This document shows positions 11,845-25,200 of a stretch of 64,000 nt of DNA, piece by piece (the stretch's first letter is position 1; each line of letters opens with the position of its first letter). The DNA lies in assembly GCF_018143015.1 (NCBI RefSeq), contig NC_054746.1, forward strand, positions 23,016,464-23,080,463, read 5' to 3'. Under the pieces are notes generated by a model. That model made no database searches. It saw only the letters and a list, made by a program, of their open reading frames with translations, and was not told the DNA's origin. The position numbers were made by a program, and so were the translations under genes. This stretch comes from Lytechinus variegatus (taxonomy: Eukaryota > Echinodermata > Echinoidea > Temnopleuroida > Toxopneustidae).

Positions 11845-12305
11845 CAGGGTTGGGCTCAATTGCAAGGTAATTGATCAATTATGTAATTAATTACATTTTT
11901 TTGAGTAATTGTTATTGTAATTTAAGTTGAAAGAAAGTAATTAAAATTTTTAAAAAATGTAAATGACTTCAATTACTTTTAATTACATTCAATTATTTTA
12001 CAATAAACTTACTTAATTTGTGATTTAATTTCTTGGCCTTGTTCATGTCAACTGCTTCAGCATCAAAGAGATTAACAGGCAGACCTTCATCTTTTTTCAG
12101 TTTCTCTGAAACTTAAACTTATGTTGAAATAGGTGGTAATATATTAAAAATAAAAATTGGTGTCATGACATTTCTAGAAAGTAATTGAAGTTGTAATTTG
12201 TAATTGACAAAAGTAATTGGTCAATTATAATTTAAAAGTTATTGTAATCGAACATTTCTCCAATTACGTATTTGTAATTGAAGAAATTAATTTAGCCCAA
12301 CCCTG
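11845..12305. mobile_element. hAT-like MITE downstream of MKKS
   Basis: 461 bp beginning CAGGGTTGGGCTCAATTGCA and ending in the inverted form TTTAGCCCAACCCTG. The interior is AT-rich with repeated AATTAC/GTAATT words. The flanking 8-bp direct repeats are CAAATGAG (11837-11844) and CGAATGAG (12306-12313), one mismatch. A CAGGG terminus with an 8-bp duplication is the hAT signature. It probably lies in or just after the MKKS 3' UTR. Confidence 0.82.
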
Positions 12306-12313
12306 CGAATGAG

Positions 12314-14544
12314 TGATCTCATTATAAATTCTTGACATTCTCCATACTGTTTTCATTTTTTATTTCAAGAAAATTCACCCAATAGGCAATAGTCTAGAAT
12401 CAGCTTTTCATTTTCTAGTTGCCTCAAGCTGATCAATGAAGAGCTTAACAATAAAATATTTGCAAGTAGGTCAGTCTTCCATCGGTACATGGAAATGCTT
12501 AACCTTTTGGATCAAACTTTACATAATTCTTTGTATTTTCATTTTAGATTTAATATTTCTGTGCAACTGCTTCAAAACATGCTATTTGATATTACTCTTC
12601 AAAATTTCTTTACCTTTGTGTGTGTTGTACTCTAACCTGAACAAGTTCTGAAGCTGTGGATTCTAAATTATCAAATGAAATGTGCAATTTTTATCATGCT
12701 CAGTTGCCTCTATGTTTAACTGTAGTTATAAGAAGTGTTTTTCTTCAGTATTTTTTGAGAATATTAAATGCTGGTAATTTTTTGTATAATTATTTACCCA
12801 TAGCCACTTTTAAGAACAAATATTTCTCTCAATATGTCTGATGTATCATTTCCCTGAATTAAATTTTCTCAGTTTTAAAACTTTTTGGTGTAAACTCGTA
12901 GACATATTTTCATTTATGATCTTTTAAATGTAACTACAAAGAATAAATTGTCAACATGATAAATCAGATGTGGTTGCCAATTTGAACATGGGAGAAATTG
13001 TCTCAAAGTGATTCTAAAAGGCTGTTAATATTGTATTTTTAACAATATTTTTTTTTGTTCCAATAGCTATCATGTTTTCATGAGTTCTGTTATAATTCAA
13101 GCCAGTCAGAGGAGAAATAATGAATGCTAGCAGAGAAATGATAATACTAAAATTTTACAAATGTGCTTAAGCACCTGTCCTAACTGTAGCTTTGAAAATG
13201 AGCAGTATACTCACGGATGTCAACACTAATTTCTATAATTACACAACAAATTTTAATCTATTAGAATAATTTGCTACCTAATTATACTGAGGTCATTATC
13301 ATGCATTCTGTTTGAGCCAATTTTATGATTACCTCAACCAGAATTTTTCTGTAATTAAGATTAATTAAATCCTCACTTTTAATGATTTGTTTACAATTGT
13401 ATGTGTGTGTGTGTGTGTTCACTCCTCGCTACTATGATTAAAAGAGTAATGCAAATAAACATTACAATTGTTTGGATGGTTGAAAATCATCTGCTAATTA
13501 TCGAAAGTTCAGACTACCATTCCTCAAGGATGAAAACTGGAGTCAATAAATGACAGTCTTTACAGAGTCAGAAGAAGGTGCTGATAATTTAGAGTTCAAT
13601 TCAGTTCAAGTGTCTTTATTTCTCACGTGTCAAATGTTAAAGGTAACAATATAACAAAAATGATGCATAAGGATTGCGACAAATTGGCAATAAATCTTAG
13701 ATACAAATACAAAATCAATAGTTTGATTACACATGATGTAGAAAACATGAGAAACAAGACACTAAAAAAAGAAGCAGAGCCTGACAAAATTTAGTACCTC
13801 TGAGATTAAATACGATTTGTAAGTCATATAGTCGAAATAAGACTATATATGAAAGTATTGACCATTATACATTGCCGCCTTAGAAAACGAAAAAACATCA
13901 TTGTTAAAAGAGGTTATTAGAGGTTACGTCTTTGAGCCTCCAAAAATGATGCCATCATTATTTTTTCTGATTCAAACTGATTTTTGCAAGATGTTTCCTA
14001 TTTCATGTATTACTTTGATTCAAGAGGGTTTTTTTTCAAATATAAATACTGTTGAATATGATAATAGAGTATCAACATAAATAATGCACTGATGTCCATG
14101 AGTAGATGTGATTGCATGGTATGCATTGTAATCTGAAATCTAATAAGATCTATAAAAAAATAGTATGACACAAAAATAATTTGTGCATGACTTATCTATA
14201 ACACGAGACAGCATTTAAAGAAGATGAATCGAAAGGTCAATTATGTATGTTGTAATTGAGCATGATAATAAAGAAAATGATTTAATAATGCTTTTCAGAC
14301 AGGCTCATATTTTCTTTAATGTCTGATTATCATCTGTTGTCATCTTTTATATTTGTAGGTAAAGATGTAATACACGTATGTATAACATAAAGTAAGTACG
14401 TTTCATTGGACGAAAGTACTAGTATTTCCTTTCCGCTTTGTTCGCATGTATTAGTCAGCTAAACAAGTTGAGAGAAAACCTTACCATTCACTTTCCAGTG
14501 CTACTGCACAGTGTTAATGTCACTTTAAAAAATCAAGATCAAAG
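12314..14544. other. Gene-free AT-rich stretch
   Basis: No ORF here has recognisable protein content. It contains a short GT run near 13399-13418 and several AATAAA words. Part of it may be MKKS 3' UTR or flank. Confidence 0.5.
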
Positions 14545-14994
14545 AATTGCTGATGTGGTTTACGGTACACCATGTGGAGTGTTATAGGAACAGTGGATAG
14601 AAGAAGAGAAGAAGTGGACAGGCGAGAAAGTGGAGATTTGAAGAGTATTCTTTCTTGAAAATAGTCCTGAAAAGGACTGTAAACCAGAAGGAATGTTGAG
14701 TGAGAACAGCTTGAGTAGTAGAGCTGATGAGGAGATGCTGGCTTGAGTCGGCGAGTAGAGATGATGAGTAGTAGAGAGACTCGACGTTTCGGACAGGCTG
14801 ACTGTCCGTCCTTAAGCTGTTCTCTCTCAACTCAAGCTGTTCTCACTCAACATTCCTGGTTTACAGTCCTTTTCAGGACTATTTTCAAGAAAGAATACTC
14901 TCAAATCTCCACTTTCTTGCCTATGCACTTCTCTTCTTCTATCCAATGTTTTTATAACACTCCACATGGTGTACCGTAAACCACATCAGCAATT
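14545..14994. mobile_element. Foldback element with inverted arms of about 165 bp
   Basis: The arm starting AATTGCTGATGTGGTTTACG (14545 onward) is repeated inverted, ending at about 14994, with a few small gaps and substitutions. Shared internal landmarks are ACCATGTGGAGTGTTATA, GAGTATTCTTTCTTGAAAAT and GAATGTTGAGTGAGAACAGC. The spacer of about 100 bp contains GACTCGACGTTTCGGACAGG. No protein is encoded. AAGATCAAAGAA occurs just left of the element and again about 30-45 bp to its right; this may be a diverged target duplication or chance. Confidence 0.72.
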
Positions 14995-16090
14995 TTACAT
15001 GCCACCATGCAAACCTTCAAACAACAAGATCAAAGAAGTTGTACATACAGGGTAGACAGAGTAGTTGAAAGAGAGAGGAATGCAGAGAAAGGGAGTCAGA
15101 GGCAAAGAGGGGGGGGGGAGCATAGTGTGTGTGTGTGGGGGGGGTAGCATGTGTGTGTGAGGGGGTGTGTGAGTGTGTGAAAGAGATAAATACATTTATA
15201 GCTGAACATTTTGAATGGTCTATGAATATGAGGCACTTATATTGATTTAAATTAGAAGAAAAACATGAAGAAGATAACCAGCCAGGAAAGTACTGTTACA
15301 AAGACTTTATTTCTGATACATAATGATAAGACTCATCTTCATCAGATAAGAAAGGAAGTGTCCAAAGCGTTAAAGCGGGTCTAAAAGGCCTGTTCATGGT
15401 TAGTAAATCACCAAACAACATTTTGAAGACAGTTTATTTCTTGTCTATGAATCTTGAAAAAAAGCATGAACAAACTAGTGTCATATGCAATTGGTTGCCG
15501 AGGTTGTTCGTATTACTTATTATACCAACATGATAAATAAATTGAATGAGTTCTATGTTTATGTGTTCCAAAGGCTTTTCCTCTCCTCTAATTGCATCTA
15601 AAACTGACCTTAAAACATAAATATAATACCCGCAAAGCTTTGACATATTGTCAGAAATAATTTTTCAAAGAATATGCTATCTCAAACCATCTTAAGAATC
15701 CATTCTCCGTTAATAGCTTTAAACATTCCTTTCGATTATTTCTTATTAAATTTGAAGCCTGTAATTTAATTAAATATACATAATAAGAGCTTATTTAAAC
15801 TTTCATTTCTCTTCACTTTTTATTTTATCACCCCCCCCCCCCTTCGTGTATTGCGGGTCAAAGTAAGAAGGTTAATTGCTCTTGTTGAACCCTCATTCGA
15901 CATAAATTATTTTCTTTCTTTATTAATGCTTTATGTAATAAACATTAGGCCTACATTAGAATAAATTCTAATACTTTACAAAATAATAGTTTTTTGTTTT
16001 TATATATTCATTAAATGCCTTTCTTTTGTGATTATAAGCCCAAATATGCCATGAATATATTGATGATGAAAACAGGAAAAAGAAGTATGC
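14995..16090. other. Gene-free stretch with purine/GT simple repeats
   Basis: GT- and G-rich low-complexity sequence at about 15100-15185 and a C run near 15830. I see nothing else. Confidence 0.5.
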
Positions 16091-16542
16091 TTGAATAAGG
16101 AGCCCTATTATATAGTCAGCTCGGAGCCCCGATAGGAGCTGCTGTTATGTTTTCTTTCGCTCTACAACCAAGGAGATATCTCCTATACAACCCAGTACAA
16201 GTGCTTCTGACGACGCCACGCGGGCGTGCGTTCTTTGTCCTGGCCTGGATAACCTTTAACCCCCCTTATCGTCAACAGTACCCGAGCTGTATATACCGTC
16301 TAGATGTTCACCGTTTCGTTTGCGACTAAGGAGTGCGATTTGTATGCAAGTCTAGATCTAATGTGATCAACAATGTTTCTAAGATTTCCTGTGAACATCT
16401 AAGAGAAATATTTAGGAAATAAGACCTTAATAAGAAGCTACTGACTAAAACGGTCTCCCTATCATAACTCCAGACTAGAGACCTATTGTAGCATCTTGAA
16501 TTCACATGCTGTGTTTACATGTAGAAAGAGGACATAATTATC

Positions 16543-16986
16543 ATGGGACTCGTTCACTACGTCGCTGTTCTGGTCGGGTTTTTATTCATCTTCGCAGGTC
16601 TCCTGAAGCTCACACCGATCGAGCTTGGCAATGGATTTAGCCAGTCAGAGATGAAAGCGATGTTCAAACGTTATCTCTCCGTCCTTCCTGTACACCACAT
16701 CTTCGGAGTGACGATCACGACGACCATTTACAGGTCGGCTGTCGGATTTGCCGAGACTGTATTCGGGAGCATGCTTGCATTCGGACGCACGTTTTGGAGG
16801 GTGACTGGCGCTTTTTATCTTCTTATTATCATGATTGGAGCATTCCTGACGCATCAGAAGATTGGTGATCCCATCGCAATGGCTTCTCCTCCGTTGTTCC
16901 TTGGTATTGTACTCTTGATTATTCTGGTAAATAGACGTGATCTAAATACCACCTATACAAGGACTGTCAAGACGAAAAGTGACTGA
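16543..16986 (+). CDS. TMEM35-like: TMEM35 (NACHO)-like membrane protein, copy 1 (147 aa, intronless)
   Basis: Four-span DoxX-like protein of the TMEM35 family. In vertebrates TMEM35A/NACHO is an ER chaperone for nicotinic acetylcholine receptor assembly. Matching features, in order, are a first membrane segment followed by KLTP (GFLFIFAGLLKLTP), an amphipathic SEMKAMFKRYLSVLP, a second segment with YRSAVGFAETVFGSMLAFGR, a third segment, HQKIGDP (vertebrate HQLVGDP), and a fourth segment with a basic tail ending KTKSD. The whole ORF is in one exon. The start is the first Met, just ahead of the first membrane segment. A weak TATA-like TTATATAG lies near 16109-16116, about 430 bp upstream. It is paralogous to the gene at 20144. 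Confidence 0.85.
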   Translation: MGLVHYVAVLVGFLFIFAGLLKLTPIELGNGFSQSEMKAMFKRYLSVLPVHHIFGVTITTTIYRSAVGFAETVFGSMLAFGRTFWRVTGAFYLLIIMIGAFLTHQKIGDPIAMASPPLFLGIVLLIILVNRRDLNTTYTRTVKTKSD

Positions 16987-17842
16987 GATCATATTTTAAT
17001 GTCAACATCAACGAAGCTGACGACCTAGCTGCCAAAATATTACTAGTATCCGAGATCCAAAGTTGTAACACCTATCCTTCGATCTATTGTAATATTTCAT
17101 GTTTTTATTTTGTATATATATTTTTCTTATTGTAGCAATCCACTGCAGCTTGTGATTATTCATATTCAGGGGGCGCCTAAGGGAGGGGGGTGGGGGTAAT
17201 TGGGGTGCAATGAGGCGAAAGGTTCCTATTCTAAAAAATTAAGTGAAAAAATATATAAATGAAAAAAAAGACAAAAATGGGACGAAAAGAGAAGCAAGAA
17301 GAGAAGAGCATCAATGAGAGCTTTGGGACATTTACTTTTATAATTATGTGAGAAAATATAGTTACCTTTAGGTCTTCAACTTTCTCCCCTCCCCCGGCAG
17401 GAAATATTGTGGTGCCCCTTGGCATGTTTACATATTTGTACACATTCGTTGTTATCTAGTGATCAATTAGAAATCTGATTAAGTTTTAACTTTAAACAAA
17501 TTGTTTGAATTGTGCGAAACTGAGATGGTCCGCGGTCCATGAAAATGGTTTATTTAAATACTGCAAATTTTTCAATAATTCAATTATAGTACTCGAACGT
17601 AACGTATAATACATTTGTTCCAAATTATTCTGTGTGGTCAGTGTGACTTTTTCTCTATTTTTTCAAATTTTATTTTATTTTCATTGCTTTCAAAATAATA
17701 AACAATAATAGCCTTTATGATCCTTGTTACAATAATATTTTGTTTGAGATACGGATTCTCTTCATGAATTTAGAAACAAAAAAAGTCCATAAACACTGTC
17801 CCCTTTTCAGGTCAGTTTTTCAAAGTATAATAATTATGTGCA

Positions 17843-17883
<41 letters not shown>

Positions 17884-20050
17884 AATTTGATGCCAATCTT
17901 TACGAAAAGTGCTTAGACTAGAGTATCATGATTTCAGAAATACATGTACATCTCCAAAAGTTACAATGATGTTAATGAATAAATATTAGCAGCTGAATGA
18001 ATATCAACTGGGTGAATATTCTGTCTTTGATATCTTAATTACTTCGGTATTGTTATGCATTTCCTTATTATGGCCCTAATCTATGCAAAGGTTGATAATG
18101 ATTGCAATTAGAGCATGAAAGAACAAACACTGATTAAGAAGTGTAATAGTGGGTTAAGTAATACTAAGTCAGAATACGTTTTTTTAACCTACATTGTTTG
18201 TGAATATGTCCGGAACATTTAAACAAACTTAATTATATTTCATGGACGTTCTTTCCATTGTGACCATGAAAAACTATTCTGTTTTATAAATGTGTTTCTT
18301 ATTAATTGACCTCAAAATGTCACGTTAAGGTCATAGAAAACCAATTAACTCTATTAAGCTAAACAAAATCAATCTCTAGCCATTTTTTATTATGTAAATT
18401 GGGATCATGTGTACAAGAATTTTTTTTTCAAAACTTTTTATGAAACCACCATATTTCCATTGTAATCATCTTGTTTGTTCTGAAATTTTTTCCTTTGCAT
18501 TTTCTTGATTATATTATTTGTTATTGCTTCATATTTATATTGATTTATTGAAGATGACTTTTGTTTTCAAGGGCACTATCGGAAAGTGATGGAAAAAAAT
18601 GACTTGCATAAAGAGCATGTATCCAAACACGTTATTGTTTTGAATAAAAAAAAAACGAAAGACAAACTTCTCCAATAGTCCTGAGTCAATTTTGTCAAAC
18701 CATGGAATTGTTTTAGTGAGGTTGTACATCCATGAATTAGGCCTACATAATTATGGGAAGATAGTAACATCAGCAGCAAAAGAGCGAAGAGAGAATGGGG
18801 GGGGGGGGTGAGACAGAAGGAAGAGTGGGATGGGGAGGATGTGTGAAAACTTTTTGAGAGGGGAAGAGAGTGGTAAAAAGGAGAGCGGTGATGAAAGAGG
18901 GAGCTGAAGGGAGAGAGGGGAAGGGAAAGGGACTGAGAGATGGAGATCGAAAGAGAGAAATGAAAGTTGCAGACAAATCGAGAGATCATTTTGGTAACGG
19001 CATAGGCATATCAGGAAAACAACTTAACGAAATAAGCCGAAAATAAGCAGTTGCCTTGCTCCGGGTTCTGCTTATATCATGCAGGTTATAACAAAACTCA
19101 TTTCATTTACGCTTTATCAAAACACCAAGTGCATCTTTCACCCGTTTGCCTTGAATGTGAAAGGTCAAGTCTACCCCCCCCAAAAAAAATTAGTTGTGTA
19201 CATGGGACCTTAACAAGTTCAATATTACTACCCGTATTGGGCATGTAAATGCTTTTCAGCGTTTTATTTTTATTCAAATAAACTTTTTTGCTGAGCGTAA
19301 GTTTGGCGTCCGAGAAAGAACATAAAATCATATGCAGGCACTACATATTCTCATTTTGCCATACCTGCGCAGAGAGCATACCAGAGAGACAAAGAAAGAA
19401 GACCATAATATTTGGAACCCTTGAATTACGATTTCCCTTTCTTTATCAATTAGTTTAGTTCATCAATGCAATAAAACAATATCTAAAAATGTGATTCAAA
19501 GTTTCTGAATAAAATAATCGTGAACCAGTATAAAAGGGGAATACTTTGAACCTTATACGTGGAAAAGCTATATCTTACATAGTTATGGTTGTATTATTAT
19601 ATGAATGAAAAATCTGCTTAATATTGTTTTTTTTTTTAGTAAAATGATGAAATGCAGTGCCAATGTAGACTTATTGCAGGGATTATTGGGATAATTCACA
19701 AATTTATTGGACTCGACTGCGTTCTTAATTCCCCGGGCCTCATCACTGACCTGAAATGATACAGATCAGTGGACTTCAGAGACACAAACTTTCCGTGCCG
19801 TCAACACAAAAGCGGACAATAATATTACCGATCGAGTTCCTGACCAACCATTGACAGTATTGAGGCGTGTATACAACAAGGCACTGAAAAGGTGTACAGT
19901 ATACTGTACACATGTTGGTTACATTTTATACTTCTTAGCAGGAAAACGAAACATCTGTGAATTTTTACGATTATTAATAGATCACGTTTATTCTTAATCT
20001 TCTTGACCTTTGAGTCTGACTAGAGGAGGCGTATAGCAGTATATCTCACC
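16987..20050. other. Intergenic DNA between the two TMEM35-like genes
   Basis: AT-rich. It contains a (TA)n microsatellite at about 17845-17877 and a long purine-rich tract at about 18778-18962. No exon is supported. Confidence 0.5.
17845..17877. repeat. (TA)n microsatellite
   Basis: Uninterrupted TA dinucleotides over about 33 bases. Confidence 0.95.
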
Positions 20051-20056
20051 TGAAGT

Positions 20057-20066
20057 TTTATATAAA
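20057..20066 (+). promoter_or_regulatory. TATA box of the second TMEM35-like gene
   Basis: TTTATATAAA lies about 80 bases upstream of the start codon at 20144. A start of transcription near 20090 would leave a short, ATG-free leader. Sequence match only. Confidence 0.5.
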
Positions 20067-20143
20067 ATAAACAAATCATACGAGTGAGTCATTATCGACA
20101 CAGATAATTCTTCTTACTGCGTAGCTCCTGCAACAAAGTTACA

Positions 20144-20578
20144 ATGGCTACCAGTCACTATATCGCCTTCGTCTTCGGAGTGCTCTTCATACTCGCAGGG
20201 CTCGTCAAAGTCCTACCCCTCGACAAGGATCAGGTAGGACATGGACTTCCTGAAATGTATGATGGATTCGAACAATTCATAAAAGTTTTGCCACTGAGGG
20301 ACTTCTTAGGCATCAAGACTGCCACTATGTATATCTCACTGGTTGGTGCTGCAGAATTGCTGTTGGGAGCTCTACTTGCATTCGGGAGACCTGCTTACAG
20401 GGTGTTCGCTGCCGTGCCTCTTCTTGGCATCATGATTGGAGCCATCTACACACTCTTGATGGTAGGAGAACCCCCATCTCATACTATACCCGCCACTGTA
20501 TTTGGATCTGCTTTGATTTATATTTTGTTGAATCAAAGAGGACTCGATGTTGGGAATATCAAAACGAAGAGCAGTTAA
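20144..20578 (+). CDS. TMEM35-like: TMEM35 (NACHO)-like membrane protein, copy 2 (144 aa, intronless)
   Basis: Same family and layout as the gene at 16543. It has ATSHYIAFVFGVLFILAGL then VKVLPLD, a PEMYDGFEQFIKVLPL helix, a second segment with ISLVGAAELLLGALLAFGRP, a third segment, GEPPSHT where copy 1 has GDP, and a fourth segment with a tail ending IKTKSS. Both copies share HY.A...G.LFI.AGL.K at the start and KTKS at the end, so they are duplicates, but they differ at most other positions and are not recent. The start is the first Met, with A at -3. Like copy 1 it has no coding intron. The likely role is ER chaperone or assembly factor for membrane receptors, inferred from the family. Confidence 0.85.
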   Translation: MATSHYIAFVFGVLFILAGLVKVLPLDKDQVGHGLPEMYDGFEQFIKVLPLRDFLGIKTATMYISLVGAAELLLGALLAFGRPAYRVFAAVPLLGIMIGAIYTLLMVGEPPSHTIPATVFGSALIYILLNQRGLDVGNIKTKSS

Positions 20579-22069
20579 CTTAATCAGCTGACAGCTTCAT
20601 AACGATACAACCCGGGATCACCTTGACGCCCTTTATGATGATTTTAAACTCCCAAAACTTGACAGGAAACTTAGTGAAGAAAGTAACTCTATTGGGCTGC
20701 TAATCCAATCTCTCGATCTTGAGATGCTGGGAGATCATGAATAGCCTTTGAATTGTCCGATGAATGGATCTATTGGATGACGATCAATGTAACGATTTTC
20801 ACTATTTTTATGACGATAATCAAGCAACTAAGCCTATATCATCTTCAGCCCCCGTTTTTGAAAGCCCTTGGGCCAACGCAGCTGAATATCATGACGGCTA
20901 TGAGTTTTAATTTCCAAATGCATCCATGGTGGGGAGTGGATTGTGTTCAAGAAAAGAGTCATTTGTGGTCAAGAATTGTTTAACTTACTTTTTGTCTTCA
21001 TTGTTTGTATAATTTCACATTTATAGTGAGCTTGTAATTAGTTTACAATCCTCAATCATCGCATGGTATAATTGTAACATTTGAAAACGCATTGGAATTG
21101 TTTTCTAAATGGTTTTCAAGAACATTAGAAAATATTAATGTATCATTATATTCATCATGTTAAACTTTTTATCAAGATGATACAAACATTTCTAATAAGT
21201 TTTCATGTTTCCAAATGTATCATAACGTTTTCAGGAGAGCAAAAAATAACAAATAAATAAATTAAAAAATCCGACTTTCGAAAATGAATTCATCTACAAT
21301 GTTGGTTAAAAAAACAGTGCCTTATTCCATCAAGTCTCAAATGAGTTTGATACAAAGGCGTAATGCTTGAAAAGTAAGACAATGGAAATACCCTACGTTA
21401 TTATTATTATTACTATATGTTTTGAGAGTAGTTTTGTTTATTTTGACAATTGAACTAATTCAGTCCATCCCGTGACCTGCGTCCATCTTCTGAAATGTAA
21501 GTGTACGAGTGAGCGTATCGAGCGAGGAAAATATAATGACCAATTTCGTGTTAGAAATCAAAATGTACCATTGTCAATCATCGCATTTGCTCAACCATCT
21601 TTGCGTGAGCTTGATTTGAATAAGCGCCTTTTTCGTGCTAAAAAAAACACAATTATTTCTGATAAACATCGCATGCCGTGTTTATTTTGTTTGAATATTT
21701 GAGTGATTAATTAGCATTTATTTTGGTAGCAAAATCCTGTTGGCATATATCGCCTTGTAATATTTTTTTTCCACCTAGTCTGCCAAAAGCACTGGCTCTT
21801 CGTTATAATTATAATACACGAAATATAACAACGCACTGAAATTATTTTCACGGAAGAAGTGTTATTTCGTGATTACCATGATGCAGTAAAGCCATATTTC
21901 ATAAGATATTCATGTTTTACTTTGGATCATAATGTGCCTTATTATCGTGACTCCCATTTGGGTACCTTGCTCTATGCCTGAAACCATTTGTGTCTACGAG
22001 CAAGCGAACAAGGACAAAATATACTTTCTTTAAATGTAATTATTATAACAAATAATAAACACTCTTAAA

Positions 22070-22298
22070 AAATACTGGGCAACATACTGTCCACACAACA
22101 ATAATTGGTTAAAACTTTATCCAATATCTGGGTATAGTTTTAAACCAATAATGTGTGCTTTTGGTTAAAACAACACCGTATTTGGTTGAAAAAAACTCGT
22201 TAATGTAAGTGCCCCCCCGGGAAACTACCCAGAGTTGGATAAATTTTTAACCAATAAATTATTGTATGGACAGTATGTTGCCCAACATTTTAAGAGTG
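22070..22298. mobile_element. CACTC-ended inverted-repeat MITE
   Basis: 229 bp. The left end CACTCTTAAAAAATACTGGG and the right end, read in reverse, CACTCTTAAAATGTTGGG continue as inverted repeats through CAACATACTGTCCA and ATTGGTTAAAA to TTATCCAA. The arms are about 70-75 bp. The ends and short flanking AA repeats are compatible with a CACTA-like element, but the family is not certain. Confidence 0.72.
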
Positions 22299-25200
22299 AA
22301 GATGGTATCTAGAACACCGGTCGTCCATTTCATGACTATCACTTGGTATAGATGGGGACATGGGGGTGGGGCCCTTCCATGCAGGGGGGGATTGCAATGC
22401 TCGTCTTCCACCTCTCGCTGCTAGATATAGCAGGTAGCTTCTTGCATCAACAGACCTGTTTATTTATGTGCGAGTGTAGTAAGCGAGAAAAACAGCGAAA
22501 ACATCTAATTATGGTGCCCATTTCATACAGATTTACAATTATTGCAACTTTGCCATTATTGCAATTACCTTGGACATCTTAACTGTGATTGGCTGTTGAG
22601 CCCTGTAACATAACTGCAATCTTACAAAGTCCTTTATTAAACGAAGTCCTGAGGCATCGTTTTTTCTAACACTGTAAAACGCTGTTTAAAATTCGTTCAA
22701 GCCTGTCACTCCAACAAATATTGTTTTAACTCTTTAAACAACTTTTTTTTAAATATGAAATGCGTTGGGCCGCAAGAGGGGGTAGAGACGGTCCCTCCCC
22801 ATGATTCTACTAGGAGTGAAAAGAGAGGGGGACAGGGAGAAATTTGAATCAAGAAGAAAATAAAAAGGAAATGTTTGGGCCGTTTAATTATTATGACGTC
22901 ATACCCGGGCGTCATACTTATTTAAGTAGTCATTCCCATCTCTCAATCGAAATATCCTGGTGCTGCCCCTGGTCTCATACTAAGAAAAAACTTTTCTTTT
23001 GCATGGGGGAGGGGGGGGGTGTGGGTGTTCGACATCTTTCGTTGTTGTAGTGATTCAATGAAAATAGGGTTATATCAGTGGTCCCATTCTGTTATCTCCC
23101 GAAATTCCGTCTCTCTTAGGCCATCTTACTACTCGTTTCCGGTCTTGTTTCCTTTAAGATACATAAAGACACATGATCAGACCAAATTCCGTTCGAACAC
23201 ATGTCTGTTTCTTAGCAATCTTCTGTCTGCTTTTTCTTCCCCTATTATTCTCTCCATTTCATTTCGTTATTCCCCCCCCCCGCCGTCTTTTTCTTTCTCT
23301 CTCTCTCTCTTCTTTTGGCATGCTGTGTGGGCGAATTTAGTGCAGGGCTGTCAAATATCACTTCATTTACCTACGCAAAATAGACGCACTTTGTTTTTAG
23401 AACAAAGGAGTATCATTGCGGTATAATTAGTATATACCACCATGCATTCGTGGAACATCATCGTCCCGGAATATGTTACAATTCCCAGTGTTTTACTTGC
23501 GTGCTAAACACATTGAACATAATGAAAAATCCTTTTTAAGAATGAATGGCATGAAAAGAAAATCAACACCTATTCTGATCTCATGAATTCAAAATTTGAT
23601 CTTATTTCAATGATAACAATGTTGAGCTTTCAAAAACACTTATTTTGGTGAATCGATAAAACATTTAAGCAACGGTTATAAAAGAGTTGCACTCATAGTT
23701 TGCCTGTTCAATGTGCAGTGGAAGAGAACCACCTGTTAGTTACACGCTCATAAAAAAGAGATTTGTTAACATATCAATTTCAAAACTTGGTTAAAAGAAA
23801 TTTGCATACCAACGAATTGAGATTTTCTCAACCAACAGTTGGTAAATTCACTAGATTTACTTTCTAGTAACGGAAGTAGCATGATTATTGATTTCAATAA
23901 CAACAAAAAAACCACGATATTTGGGCGTCGTTTTTAACACACATCGTATATTTTGGGCAATACGATAACTAAACAACAATTAATCTTAGCCCATTTTAAT
24001 TCCACATGCAGGGAGGGAGAAATAAATTCATGTTTTCATTTATAAACAAAAAAAATCCACATCTTTGATATTGGCATAAAGCCTCTTCCTCCTCCTCATC
24101 ATCCTACTAATCTTACGAAGATGAAATGAGTATGGCCAGTTTGTCAAATTTCAGCTTTGAAGGCCTATGTTAAACATGGATAACTTTATAGCTTATCACA
24201 ATAGGTATTACTAATGAAGATGATGAGGAACACGAGGCGGAGGAAGGAAGAATAAATAAAACTTGTCAATGACAATTTAAGCTTAAAGTTGTCAAAGAGA
24301 AAAGTAGACAAAATACCCTTTGCATTGTCATATTTCTTGTGAAGTTATTTGCTTATGGCTCTTTGCCCCTTTCCAGTGTTGAACACTCAACTGACAAACT
24401 TCAAAGTGAACAGCATGATCATCATCATCATCATTACCAATGTCATCATTCCCCTCATCTCCATCACCATCTTCACTAAAATACATCATCCCAGTCAGTG
24501 TTACATTTTTTTCATCATCACCATCAACACCAAGCAGCAAAGTCAGCATCTTCATCAACTCAGATAATTCACTTATACTTTTCCAAACATATTCAAAAGA
24601 AACAATGTTTATAGTCATTCAAATTCACATTTATTGCTACACTTGCATAATGAAAATATGCCAGGGAGGCTGAATAAAAGATATCAAAATAACAACCTAC
24701 TTGAAACAAACAAAGAAACAAAATACATAATAATCTTTTCAAATAAATTACTTTCGAGGTTTACCATGAACTCATTTGGAAGCGATTTGTTTTTACATAG
24801 TCTGACATATAAATATCACTGCCAATTTGCTGCATGCTTTATCTAATAAAAAAAAAACATTAACCATAAATAAAATGACCCTATAATACTAATCATACAA
24901 AAAATTGTAGTCTTGTGTAAATACAAAATGGGTCAGCAAGTCAAAAATGAAGACCAAGATTGGAATTGGCTTGTATAGAATTTTAATTCCTGGGTAAAGT
25001 ACATTATATATACTTGTACATTATGATAAACTATCAACACAGCACCCATATGTTAGGAAAAATATTTTACACAAGCTTGTAGTTTAAGAAATATACTCAA
25101 ATACAAACATTGTACTGTATTATGGAGGGTGCTTAAAAGAAAGTACTTTTTTAAAACCATTTATCAAATTGCTTCGCTGCAGCATATATGTTCTAGAGAT

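Noticed and set aside
18576-18989. Minus ORF of 137 codons
   Set aside because: Made of a polypyrimidine tract read as Ser/Leu/Pro repeats; no domain.
23019-23426. ORF of 135 codons, Ser/Pro/Phe-rich
   Set aside because: It arises from C/T-rich low-complexity sequence; no domain.
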